The translations under genes were made by a program, and so were the position numbers. A stretch of DNA of 64,000 nucleotides, taken from Pipra filicauda (taxonomy: Eukaryota; Chordata; Aves; Passeriformes; Pipridae). Shown here piece after piece: positions 50,801 to 62,396 of the stretch; positions within the stretch are counted from its first letter, which is position 1; every line of letters starts with the position of its first letter. The notes below the pieces were generated by a model. It was given only the letters and a program-made list of their open reading frames with translations. It ran no database searches and was not told where the DNA came from. The stretch lies in NCBI RefSeq assembly GCF_003945595.2, contig NW_024104407.1:682001-746000 (forward strand). Reading direction: 5' to 3'.

Positions 50801-51788
50801 CATGTTTTTCTTTGACTGACCGATACTGGCTGCAGAGGAATTCAAGGGAAGAATTATAATGAAATGCTATATTTCATAAGTGAATAAGCAACTTTATAGT
50901 TAAATTATATCTTAGGAAGTATTTTAAAGAGCTGCTAGTCTTTCAAAGATATATGGAGAAAGCAAAAGAAAAGAGAAAGAAAAGAAAAATAGAGTTCACT
51001 CTACAGGAAAATAATTCTGAATAGATGTTTTACGTGCTCTTGCACTAGTAAAGAAGTTGATAAGAAATATATGATCTACTGCATTATGTCAAACTCCAGG
51101 CTAATATTTTTAAAAACCCTTAGGCTTTTTGTAAAATAATAACTGTAGATTGGTAAGCTCTCTCTAGTGAAAGAAGAATATTAACTATTCATTAAAAAAT
51201 AAAATTGAAACATATGCAATACTCTTTTAATGCAGGCAGTGAAATTCATTTTTCATCCAAGTGCATTTATGCAAATATAGTTTGCATATTTAAGTCAAAA
51301 ACATTATCTACCGTGCACTGAGCACATTTATTTTGCCGTGGTACTATTTCAACTCCGTCAGTGAGAGAAGAATGCTTTTCATCCTATTATCAACTTTTGC
51401 TATAATGTATCATATTAACTAAGGATGTATTTCCAGAGCAAAGAAAACCACAAGAAGAAATACTGAGTTTGAATGAATTCTGTTCCCACAAATGGTGCAA
51501 ACAAATGTGCGTTCTCTGTTCGTGCATGGAATGCTTCATGTGGCACAGGGATGAATGCACTGAATGCATCAGCAATAGTGACCAGCAAGTCAATATCCCT
51601 TGTCTTTAAGCATTCAGACTTGATTGCTGTCCTTATGTTGTGACTATGTTCTTTAATTACTTCGGAGTTTTCTTCTTAAAGGCTGAAATCTAGGCAGCTG
51701 AAGGATTTTTGTGTCCAAAAAAAAAAAAAAAGAAACAGTCAGCTTTTAATAAGTTCAATCATTGATCAAATTCTGTCTTTTATTGCAG
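46190..51788 (+). other. DMD: DMD intron 5 (5599 bp)
   Basis: AT-rich intron without a recognisable CR1, LTR or RTE copy. It holds a run of 30 T (47819-47848), one of 18 A (48559-48576) and one of 15 A (51717-51731) 57 bp before exon 6. The acceptor CTTTTATTGCAG is strong. Confidence 0.9.
47819..47848. repeat. T30 homopolymer
   Basis: Thirty consecutive T followed by five A. The sequence on its 3' side shows no poly(A) signal on the minus strand, so it is not clearly a retrocopy tail. Confidence 0.9.
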
Positions 51789-51961
51789 GTCAAAGATGTA
51801 ATGAAAAACATCATGGCTGGACTGCAGCAGACAAACAGTGAAATGATTCTGCTGAGCTGGGTCCGCCAATCGACTCGCAATTACCCACAGGTCAACGTTA
51901 TCAATTTCACCACTAGCTGGTCTGATGGATTGGCTTTCAATGCACTCCTCCACAGCCACAG
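51789..51961 (+). CDS. DMD: Dystrophin exon 6 (173 bp), inter-CH linker and first half of CH2
   Basis: Encodes [18 protein letters not shown], then [19 protein letters not shown] and [20 protein letters not shown], plus two bases of the next arginine codon; equivalent to human residues 120-177. It joins CH1 to CH2 and contains actin-binding site 3. The [15 protein letters not shown] motif is the CH2 hallmark, and the alanines equivalent to human A168 and A171, both disease positions, are kept. One change stands out: M (ATG) where human dystrophin and utrophin have K at position 138 (NSEKILLSW). LAFNAL replaces human LALNAL. Acceptor TTTTATTGCAG, donor CACAG|GTAGGA. The length equals that of vertebrate exon 6. 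The exon ends in phase 2 and joins exon 7 in frame. Confidence 0.98.
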
Positions 51962-52888
51962 GTAGGAAAAATAACTTTTAATTATTTTACTAAGCTTGTA
52001 ACAAATGGCTGTAACAGGACTGGAGGATGGTGTGTCCATTATGTGGGGGGTTTAGCTGCTTCGTGTGTGGGAGGCTCAGCGCTCTTTTAAATGGCTGTTT
52101 GCTTTGAACTGGCTGCTGTGTTTTGTGTCATAATCAATCCTCTCGTGGAGGGACGGGGTCTGAGCTTTTGACGGCACAACCAAATATACTCAGTTCAGAT
52201 CCTTTTCTGGAATTTCAGTGTGTATACCCAGTAGACAGGAGTACAGATTTGGAAACTTTTGAGAAGAACAAAGAATAGATCCAAAACTATGCCTTTGAGG
52301 TTGTCCTAGAGGGAGAAAGACATTTTCCTGGGGGGACTTGGAGGGGGAAAATGTGGTGTTTGTAGAAAGCCTCTCACAGATGCTGAATTGAAAGTATGGA
52401 TTTACCTCACAAGGACACAGCTGGAGAAGGTAGCCTTTGTTTTCAAAACCTTTCATGTCATTCCACCAGCTGATTTGAGTTCTTAGCCTCTCTCAGAAGT
52501 TGTCTTCTACTCTGTGCGTGCTTTATAAAACTCTACCTTTAGAGATTCAGAGGTCTCTAGTGGTTCTGTGTACTTGGCTTAAGGAAGATGTGCAAATAAA
52601 TCTATCTAAAAGGCCTAGTTCTTGCAGCTACAGCCTTTAAAGCAATATTTCTTTTTTTGTTTTGTTGCATTAAAGGCTTAAAATAAAATAAGGCAAAATA
52701 CATCTAAAAGCATAGTGTGAGACAATACATGCCTTCCAACTTAAGCAGCAAAGAACTGCAGATATTTCTTTCCAGAAGTTTTGCCTGCTCTTTTAATTTT
52801 TCTAAATGAAACTGTCAGATGAAGTCTACTGCTGCTCCAGTTGAACAGCTGTGAGTCCATTTTTCACACAGTATATGCCTGGGAACCT

Positions 52889-53290
52889 TAGAATCATGAA
52901 ATCATTAAGGTTGGAAAGGACCTCCATGATGATCAAGTCCAACCTTGAACGAAATACCACCATGTCCACTAAACCATATTGTGAAGTGCCACATCTACTT
53001 ATTTTTTGAACACTTTCAGGACTCCACCACTTCCCTGGGAACCCTGTTCCTATGCTTAACCCCTCTCTCAGTGAAGAAACTTTTCCTAATACCCAACCTC
53101 ACCTCCCGTGGTGCAACTGGAGGTCATTTGCCCTTGTCCTGTTGCTAGTTGCCCAGGGAGAAGAGGCCAGCATCCACCTTACCACAACCTCCTTTCAGGT
53201 AGTTGTAAAGAGCAATAAGGTCTCCTGAGCCTCCTTTTTTTTTCAGATTAAAAAACCCCAGTACCCTCAGCCACTCCACAGAGTACTTGA
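52889..53290 (-). repeat. CR1 LINE 3' end, 5'-truncated
   Basis: Minus-strand CR1. The + strand opens with AGAATCATGAAATCATTAAGG and GGAAAGGACCTCCATGATGA, the usual inverted CR1 terminus, then runs through TTCCCTGGGAACCCTGTTCC and ends near CAGCCACTCCACAGAGTA. No open frame of note survives. Confidence 0.92.
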
Positions 53291-53859
53291 ATAGATCAAA
53301 CTGAATTAAGATGCAGGAAGTTTCAATTGCAAGCGTTGTTTGCTTGTAATGTTAGGAATGAGGCATTATCTTAAGGAAGAAATATACTCTAAAAGGACTT
53401 CGTGTATGCCTTTCAGCTGCATTCAGTATTTACAGTGTTAACAACTGGCCTTCCCACCATCCTGCTAGTTACTCCACAGTGTGGGCATGAATACCTTTTT
53501 GTCTTCCTAAAACATCAGTTATATACACCTTATTAAATGCAAAATGCAGTTTTTAACTCAAACACCAAGTTGCTTAAGTCATACAGGAACTTCGTGATGC
53601 AAAAAGGATTGAGTGATTCCTACTACTTTTGGTGGTACAGTGCTACCTCTGTTGCATTGGATAGAGCTGGGAAAATAAAAAATAGATACACCTCAAAGGG
53701 AAAATACTTACTTTCAAAAATGCCAAAAAATGGTTATGCTGAAATGATATTGGATAACTACTTATTACTGTAGACTCAAAGCTAAACCCAATAGCACTCT
53801 ATGGCACTGTAACTATCTTGAATTCATCTTCAGCAAATCAGTGCAGCAGAAGGTCTAGA

Positions 53860-53887
53860 GATATTGTCTCTAAGTAGAGACAATATC
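53860..53887. repeat. Perfect 12-bp inverted repeat (hairpin)
   Basis: GATATTGTCTCT at 53860-53871 is followed by AAGT and then the exact reverse complement AGAGACAATATC at 53876-53887. The outer flanks do not pair. Too short for a usual pre-miRNA and not associated with a recognised repeat. Confidence 0.9.
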
Positions 53888-54904
53888 AGACTGCCTCTTT
53901 CCTGATTAGGGTATCTGATACTCAGATATTCAGATTGTGTGCTCCACAAGACCATGTAATATCATCTGGTGTCTGAAATCAGTAATCAGAAATTCCTTTT
54001 TGTCCCTCTCTGTAGGAATAGCTTCAGAAGTCTGAACACGGGCACTTATTCAGGAGCAGTCTGTGGTTGGGGAAGGCAGTTGCCTGCCTAAACCATTGGG
54101 ATTGTCTAGACAAATCTCTGTGTCTGCATGCCAAATTTTATGCACTGCCGTGTTCAGTTCAGTGCAAAGTTCACCAGTTGTGAACATTCATTTCCTGCTT
54201 ACTAGAATTTATGCACTTTATTCAGGCTTTGTAATTCAGGGCTGCAAAACTTAAGCTCACTTTTACTCTTCTTCTGTCTGCTGCCATAAATCTTGCACAG
54301 CTTTCTGCACAGTGAGCCTATTTTCAATAGAAGTGAAAAAGAATTACTCCACAGAAGTCTTGTCTCTTGCCCAGTAGTTAGTACACTTATCTGGGAAAAG
54401 GCAAGTGTGCATTCAGATTCTTCTAGACTTTAATCACAGTGTTGCTCTGCAAAAGTTTCAGAGGAAGAGCTAATGTTCTCTGAAGCAGTGAGTCAGTAAT
54501 TTTTAAGATGAACCGATGAATGTTTTGGTGACCTTGCACATTGTGTTCAGTGTGTGGAAACACTGAACTGTCCTTCAAGATTCAAGATGCAATCAGTTAA
54601 ATAGTTACACAAAGACACTCAGAGAGTTCAGGAGCTCCTAACTCTATCTTATAAAAACAAACACAAAAAAACCCCTTCTCTAAGAAGCCTAATTCAGTCA
54701 CTCTAAAATGCAGGCACATTACATACTTGTTGGGTGTCAGTCTTGGATTTAGAACCTAAAGAAGACACTTTGAACATAAACTGAAGAAAAGTTGTTCAAC
54801 AGTGGTTTACATGAATTCGCAGAGAAACCTAGTGTCTTGCACATCCTGTACTTTAAAAATATAACATATATAGAATGACAAGCCCTCTGAAGACAAACAC
54901 TTTT

Positions 54905-55140
54905 AAATATAACCCTTCCGTTTTCCCTATTTCTCTACTTCTCCTGTTCCACTTCACTCTTGTCCATTTCTTTGTTCTCCATGAAGTTTTGTCCAGATGT
55001 TCTCTTCTTTTTCCTTTCATCCTCTGATTTTATTCCTCTGTATTTAGTTAATTCACTGTTTCCATTATCTTTTTTCCTTCTTCATTACTGTCCCTTTCTA
55101 CATTACCTTTCAGTAATTCTCTTTCTTCTAGGAATTTTTA
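54905..55140 (+). other. Pyrimidine-rich stretch
   Basis: About 235 bp strongly biased to C and T on the + strand, with repeated TTCTC and CCTTTC words and a CAG-ended tract near 55110. It looks like a decoy 3' splice site region, but no exon is visible after it. Confidence 0.5.
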
Positions 55141-58100
55141 TATTGAAATGTCTCATGAATAAAACGAGGACTTGTTGCTCTAATTGTCAGAACAACTATA
55201 TGTGTCTGTGTGGTTACTTAGATAATAACCTAGTATATATATATAAAATACTTTAGTGGAATTTTTCTTTGTTAAACATTTAAAACTTATGTTCATCGTT
55301 CCTGAAACCTAAAAGACTTCAATGATTTAATTGTAAAAATAGTCTTTACTGCAAATAATACCTTCTCCTTTTGAGATTGAAGTCTTTGAGTTTAGCCCTT
55401 CCTTTAGGTGTGTTTCAGAGGTAAGCCATAAGCCTTCTGCATTGGCCTCAGGCTCTAATTTACATCCATAGGCTTCATCACATCTAGATATTCTCATGAT
55501 TGGAAGCAGAGTTATTCAGAAAAAAACACTACCTATAGTTTGAAAATCAAGTGTGATAATGAACTCATATGGTGCAGCTGGTGCTCATGTGCGTAGTTTT
55601 TGCCAATTGTAGCACTATTCCTAGACTGCTAAAAAAGACCAAAACCAAATCAAAAAACCCAATCAACCAAACAAAAAACTCCAAACAAACAAAAACCCAG
55701 AAAACAACCAGACACTCAAAGAATCTTGAAAAATGCTACCCAAAATTTTTTCCATAGTATTTAGTCTCTGAAAGTGAGGGTAGATTTCTTGGTGGCATTA
55801 AAGCAATTTATTTTTCAAACCAATCCCTTACCTTTAGGGATTATGATATTTTCATTTCTCTTACGTAATTTTTTCAGTGCTGAGCAGGTAGCTTTTTGTT
55901 TTGTTTTGGTTTTTTTTTAAAGAAGTTCAGGAAGTAACATGAAATTTGTATCTGGATGAATATTCTAAGCACCTCCTTAAAGGGATTGAAATAAAGTAAG
56001 AGACTGTCACGAAACACTAACCACATAGTACACTGTAAGAGCAGTACTCTCTGTGGGAAGCTTTCTCTCTGATAGGCTTTTAGCTCACCAATCCCTTGCT
56101 TTCAGCTGCCTGTTTTGTTTTGATCAGATATTTCTAATGCTCTTTCTCCATCATTTTATAAAGGGGTTACTTTAAGTAGATATTCCCATCTTTCTAATCA
56201 CCATCTCTCTGCAGATATTTGGGCTCCTTAGCAATTGCTTTCAATACTGAGTGCAAGGAGCAATGGAGCACAGGTTACTTGGCACACCTTCAAGGGCACA
56301 TCAGTGTGAGAATTTTCAGAATATAAACTTTCCATAATGTTCCTTGAATGGCATGTTCTGCATTGAACTGAATAAAAACTGACTCTGGAATGGCACTGTC
56401 GCCCTAAGAATATACAGAAACTAAAACATTTTGCTAAGAAAGAGAGGTCAGTCTTGCTACAGGTGAAACTCTCCCTACTTCAGGCTGGAGATCATAGAGA
56501 GATTTTCTCCTTTACCTCTTGTAATCTTTTTCCTCCCAGACAGGTATCAGAGAAAGCTTTATGTTTTTCCTCTAACTTTGCTGAGGCTTTTTATATTTTT
56601 TTCCCCTACCCCTTTAATCAGGATTTTGAAGTAGGAACAGTTGGCATTCATTAGCTTCCTCCTTGCTTCTTTAAAATGCTTGAACTCAGTCCAGGTGACT
56701 ACCTTAGAAAATGAGCACTTTAGTGCAGCTGTTCCCGCTTCAGGGTGACAGAGTGAGGAGGGAAGGAAAATGGCATTAAGACGACACACTGGATAGAATT
56801 AAAAAAAATTGTCTTCAGTAAGTTACAGGAAAAGTAGAAGTAAAAGCAATGGTATGAAGAGGTATGACAATAATTTTATTTTAGCAAGTCACATGTTAGC
56901 TACTGGCTCCTGGTCGTGAAAGTACTCAAGACATATACAAAATCTTCTTGTGTACAAAAGTTAGAGCAACAAACCCACAACTTTTCTTTTGAAAAGGAGA
57001 TGGTCAATTTTATGATCTAAATGTGACTACTTTCTACCTACAGTGATAGAAAAATTTTGTGAATTAGAACAGTAAGTTTCTCTTTTGCTGAGTTGTTTTA
57101 TCACATCAGAATATATGAGTTATACTTTAGCTATATTTTGATGCAGCTTAAGAAAATGGGTTAAAACACGTATGTTGTTTCTTCACGATATTTGCAATTA
57201 TGTCTATGTAATTAATTTTTACTGAAAGTCACATAAGTTATAAAGGCTCCTGTTTTAAAGACTTGTGATACTTGAAGAAATGAAAACAATACATCACGTG
57301 ATGTTAAAGTGTCTTCAAAATGTTTCACTTCCTTGAGAATTCTCCCTCAGGTATAAATGCTTTTTTTCTCTTAACTTTTCTTAAATCTACACCTTTGCAA
57401 AATTCATTACCTCTTTAGATTAGAATCCCATCTCAGAAAATCTGGTGTTTTTCTTTTCTTTGCTGCGTATACACTCTTAAAGGTGTTATATGGTTATAAT
57501 ATTTACATCTGCACTTGTGAAAATAAGCTTTCCATTTTTGGTAAGATTTAGAAGGTGTCTCTAAGAAAAATAAGAGGGGCTCAGCTTGGAACAGAGCACT
57601 GTGGTGGGTTGAAGTTACTATACATAGATACTTGCTGCCTCTGAGTTTTGTTTTGTTGCATACTTTAAATTGAATAGTAACCTATTGGCTTTGGTAGTAA
57701 CCGTGGTTTCTGTTATCCGTGAATTTAATTTCTATGCAGAAATCTGTCTGGATTTGTTTAGCCTTAGTGTACTCCAGATTCAATTTTCTTACCCTGGCTG
57801 ATATAGTTCTGTTGTACATTATGTAACTGGGGGCAGGTGAGGGGGGTGGGGAGCCCCTTTTATATCTTATGAAAAATTATTTTTCTTGGAAATATGTTTT
57901 GGAAAAGTTCTGACTTGTTTTCCTTTTGTCTTTATTCTTTTATTTTTATTTCCGCTGGTTATAGGAAAGAACTGTCAGTACAAAAATTACCTTGTATTAA
58001 ATATAAATTTTGATTTTCACAATACAAACTTCTCCACTGAAGCCTTCAAGCCTTTCAGTTTTGGCTCTCAGTAATCTTGTCATAAACTAATACAAGATCA

Positions 58101-59476
58101 GTGCTGTTTGAGCTGATCCGTGTGTGGCTAGATGGAGTTCAGCATGTTCTACTTAATTCTCATTTCTTTGAGCATTCATGTGCTTGTATTGTCGAGGGAA
58201 AGGAATGAAGAAGACTAGTTATTTTTGCTTCAGTTTTCCCCCTGTCACACATGAACCAAGCTGCAGATACAAGAACAATTTTTGTCTCCATTTATACAGT
58301 TCAAAAAATTCAGGAAAACAAACAAAAGCAGAGAATCACTGTTCTGTTTTATTTCTTTCTTCTACTATTTCATAGCAGCCCGCTCCTGTATTTAAAACTC
58401 CTTAGAAAGCTAATAATAGTTGTTATTTGAAATTCTGTTTCAGTGTTGTTTCAGGGATTTTTAAAAGCTATTTGCCACATACCACAATTATTAACTTTCT
58501 AGACTGTAATATCTCCTGCAGTCAAACTTGGCAGTATTGCCTCATAAATATGCCCAATGAAACATCTAGACATGTAGCACTGAGAAGCTGATGCTTCAAG
58601 CTGATATTATGACGCTCTTATTCTAGTAATGGTGCTACTGAAATGTGGGTAGTCACGTATTCTGTCAACAAAGGGAAAAATGTGGAAATTTAAATTGCTT
58701 TTGGAGTAGGGAGAGTTTTTTGGTTTTGTTTTCTCTATTTAATTAAGTTGATGCTTGTCAGAGCTGAGTTGCAGTAGGTGGCTTTATACTTTTAAGTTGA
58801 CTTGGAATCTGTGCTGTCTGCTACAATACTAAGAAAAGATTGATAAGAATCCTGTCACTGACTTACTAAGGCTTAATACTTCTCTTATTGCTGTGTCTAA
58901 GAGGGTTCAAATTTTGCCATCTGTAGTGAGTGTAAAAAGAGATGCTGTGTATGCTCTACACAGGCACATGCAGCACGCAAACTCAACCAAGGTATTGAAG
59001 ACATGATGTTGTCTGAAACTTTATTAATGAAACTTTTGTGTTTGAGTTCTGGAGTTTAAAAAAAAGAAAAATCTGTGTCTTACATTGAGAATCCTCCCTT
59101 TACACAAGATGTCATGATAATAACTCTAGCCTATCTGGATACATTAACTTGAAAATGCCCTCCTGGATTATACAGTTGAGAAGCTGGATGAAATTTAACC
59201 CTCTAAGGTACTATTAATGATGACAGAGGTTTTTCAAGAACATTAAGAAAATATTGTGATGTTCTTCAATGAATAATCGTAAATATTCATTTTCTTTGCC
59301 AGTGGAGCCCTGAGTGGTTAGAAGAAAGTATGTTCCTGTATATAAAATTTTATATCACCAAACAAGTAATGATTGTGTGAAGATACTGTGCTGCTCTGAG
59401 CAGCACAGGTGTGGTTAGAACTTTAAACCAAATCCCTATGAAAATATTTGAGGGGGAGGAAATCCCTTCGATAGCA

Positions 59477-59566
59477 TTCTTTCCTTTCCTTGTCCTAAAA
59501 ACTTTTGTCACTAAATAACCTTTCTTTCCTTTCCTTGTCCTAAAAGCTTTTGTCACTAAATAATCT
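59477..59566. repeat. 45-bp tandem duplication
   Basis: Two adjacent 45-bp units (59477-59521 and 59522-59566), both starting TTCTTTCCTTTCCTTGTCC, differ at about two positions. The near-identity points to a recent duplication, a likely polymorphic site. Confidence 0.9.
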
Positions 59567-59775
59567 TTTTACACTCTAGTCTCTGTAGTATTTGTTCAAT
59601 GCATCCTTGCCAAGCTTTTTAAGTCATAAAGATAGCTCTGTGATTACTACAGTGTTGGGTTTTTTGCTAAATTTGCTGCATGGGCTTGTGCATCCTATGC
59701 CAAGCATTACATTTGGAGAGAATAAGGAATTGAAGAATATCCGTATGCTTGCAGAGTAAGATGTAGATGTAGAAG

Positions 59776-60308
59776 TGCAGTGGGTTGACCCCAGTCAGCA
59801 ACTGAGCAGCCACACAGCCACTTGTTTGCTTCTCCCTCTGTTGCCTTTAGAGCAGGGAAGAGAACAGGGGAAGGGAAGGTAAGAAAACTCCTGAGTCAAA
59901 ATAGACTGTTTCAATAAATAAGTGAAAGAAGAACAGGTAAAGAAGTGATGCAAAGGCAGTAACTGATGCCTGGCTGGTCTTCAACTAGTAGACACCTTCC
60001 AAGACAAACACCCCCCACCCCACTCCCTTCCTTTACCCAGATATTTATTGCTGTTCAAGGTATATGGTATGGTTTGGGCCATCTGTCCTGGCTGTGTCCC
60101 CTTCGAGCTCTTTGACCATCACTATACTACTCACTTGGGCAAAGAAGAGTGGAGGGAAAAAGAGGTCTTGATCGTGTGTAAGCACACTTCAGCAATAGCC
60201 AGACAAATGGTTTGCTCTGGACACTCTTTCAACCATAAATCTAAAATATAGCATTGTATGGACTGCTATGAAGAATGTTAACTCACTATCCCTAGTAAAA
60301 GCAGGATG
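59776..60308 (-). mobile_element. Old solo LTR, ERVL-like
   Basis: The + strand begins TGCAGTGGGTTGACCCCAG and keeps the family order: AGCCACACAGCCACTTG, GAAGTGATGCA, GGTATGGTTTGGGCCATCTG, TCCTGGCTGTGTCCCCTTC, GTGTAAGCACACTTCAGCAA and CTATGAAGAATGTTAACTC. It reads as a diverged minus-strand copy of the 28-kb LTR family. The poly(A) and TATA signals are decayed, and the exact right end is uncertain by a few bases. Confidence 0.82.
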
Positions 60309-61317
60309 GCAAAAGTTATGCACACATAATCTGTATTGTGAATGCCTGTGTTTTAGTACACAAACCAATCTATGAGATAACAGACTTAATGCATTCAGGA
60401 GTAAAAACAGAGATTACTACCAAAGTTTCCTTTCCCTTCCTTGTAATGTCCCTAGCTAAATTTAGTATTTTGAAGTTATTCTGTATGTGGGAAGGAGAAA
60501 ACTCTAATATTAACGAACCTCTGCACGGAGAAGCAAAATAACTTGGGAGTAACTTAATTGTTACTACGTAAATCACTCCCCTCTCAGAAAAAAATTGGAC
60601 AGCAAAGGTACATAGCTGGGGAATTATTACTACATAAATGGCATTTTTCCTTTACTCTCTTGACATTATTACAGTATGATTTAGTGAATGTTTTTGCCAT
60701 TTATTATAGGCTAGGAGACTATTTAAAATTAAATTTAAAAATTAATAAAAATGTAAGTAAATCTGTCATAACTAATTGCAACATTTTAATTTGTGCAAAT
60801 AGCAAACTTGATTTATCTGCAGTTGAAATTATACATTTAAATGTTTTCTGATTTAGAACACTGTAACAAAATCGCAAATAGCATAGTTGCTTTGCTTCAT
60901 ATTATATGTATATTAATTACAAAATATGTAATTAAATTTTTTTTCAAGGTGCCTGATAACAAATTGTGGTCTCCTAATGGATAACTTTCAAATGAAGGGC
61001 CAAAGATCATGGTCTGTTAATGTTATTTATACTGCAAACAGTGCAACTGATAATACAAGGTCCCAGATTGTATATCTGAGCTATAATTCAGTTTTGCTTG
61101 TTCTGTCTTTTCCTACAAGAGGATGTAAATTGTGCTCTAGTGCTTTTGCACCAATCAGCTGAAAACCGTGACTGGACTACAGGTTTATACTCCTCTGAAA
61201 AGTGTAAGATGGTAAGCAAAGTGGCATGTGCAGCCATGCTGCATGTGTTCGTAAGTCACATCAATCCTTGGGATGACTGATTAAGGAATCACAAGCACAA
61301 TGTTCTCTTCCAGTCTA

Positions 61318-61727
61318 TTGGAGGTCTGGAGCGCAGGTCTGGTGAGGAGCAGCTGAGGCACCTGGGGTTGTTTAGCCTGGAGAAAAAAGGCTTTGGGGGA
61401 GACCTTGTCTCTGTCTACAACTACCTGAAAGGAGGTTGTAGCAAAGTGGGTGTCATTCAGATCTCCCAGGTAACTAGAAATAGGACTGGAGGAAATGGCC
61501 TCAAGTTGTGCCGGGGAGGTTTAGTGTGGATATTAGGAAAAAGCGTCTTCACTGCAGGTGTCATCGAGAATTGGAAAAGACTGCCCAGAGAAGTGAAGTA
61601 TTTAAAAGATGTGTAGATGTAGTACTTATGGACCTGGATTAGTGGTGGACTTGGCAGTACTGGGGTAATGGTTGAACTCTGTTCTTAAAGGTGCTTCCCA
61701 ACCCAAATGTTTCTATGATTCTATGAT
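61318..61727 (+). repeat. CR1 LINE, 3' about 410 bp, 5'-truncated
   Basis: The + strand frame from 61368 reads FSLEKKGFGGDLVSVYNYLK and then GGCSKVGVIQIS, ending in IENWKRLPREVKYLKD. This is the C-terminus of CR1 ORF2 with about 80 codons still open. The 3' UTR has GTGGACTTGGCAGTACTGGG and ends in two ATTCTATG-type units at 61710-61727, followed by a run of T. Confidence 0.93.
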
Positions 61728-62277
61728 TTTTTTTTAACCTGTAGACTGACTTCAAACTTAACAGAGAGGTGGTAATCTCAGAAGTGATTACATTCTTAGA
61801 AATATCAAAAGAAGCGAAAAGCTGGTGGCTGGGGAAAGGGGGAAGGCTCCAAAATGGCCTCAGCAGTTCTGTCCTGCTTGCCACAAGCCAGTCCTAGTGT
61901 ACATGGCCACAGCATGAGATCTTTCTCACACAGGAACTACTTGGGACTAGAATAAGGAGCAAACCCACTGTGGATATTTGAGCAGTGACAGGAACAGAAT
62001 GCTATGGGTCAACACAGGTGATTTGGGGGAGTGAGGTAATAGGCTGTTGGGACTTGATGGAATATAAGAAACGTAGTTAATATGATTGTGGTGGACATGG
62101 ATGAGAATAGGGTGCAATCCCATTAGAAGCCAAGCTTCATTAGTTCCATCACCAATCGAACAAGATCTTTGATTATGAAAATAAAAAAGCAGTAGCTGAT
62201 GCTGATGGATAGCCTTAGAAATACATAAATAAATCTAAGACTGAAAAATAAGAAACTTACTCTTATTTTTGCTTTAG

Positions 62278-62396
62278 ACCAGACCTATTTGATTGGAATG
62301 CTGTTGCTTCTCAGCCGTCACCTGTACAACGATTAGAACATGCATTCAACGTAGCCCGGCAACACCTGGGCATAGAGAAACTCCTTGATCCTGAAG
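62278..62396 (+). CDS. DMD: Dystrophin exon 7 (119 bp), CH2 domain
   Basis: The first base completes the arginine codon begun in exon 6. The exon then encodes [34 protein letters not shown] and LLDPE, and leaves one G for the first codon of exon 8; equivalent to human residues 177-216. It is the middle of CH2. PDLFDWN, RLEHAFN and [10 protein letters not shown] are standard for dystrophin, and the ASQPSPVQ segment is variable between species. Acceptor TTTTTGCTTTAG, donor GAAG|GTAAGT. The length equals that of vertebrate exon 7. Exons 3-7 total 556 bp, which is not a multiple of three, so loss of all five would shift the frame, as is known for the human gene. Confidence 0.97.

Larger units (their letters stand above)
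51962..62277 (+). other. DMD: DMD intron 6 (10316 bp)
   Basis: The largest complete intron in the window. It holds CR1 copies at 52.9 and 61.3 kb, an old solo LTR at 59.8 kb, a perfect hairpin at 53.86 kb, a pyrimidine-rich stretch at 54.92-55.14 kb and a 45-bp tandem duplication at 59.48 kb. Between these (53291-53859, 55140-59476, 60309-61317 and 61728-62277) I see only AT-rich unique-looking sequence. Confidence 0.9.

Noticed and set aside
41646..62396. Utrophin instead of dystrophin
   Set aside because: Exon 3 (FGRRYIEDLF), exon 5 ([18 protein letters not shown]) and exon 7 (PDLFDWN) match dystrophin; utrophin has distinct residues at these places.
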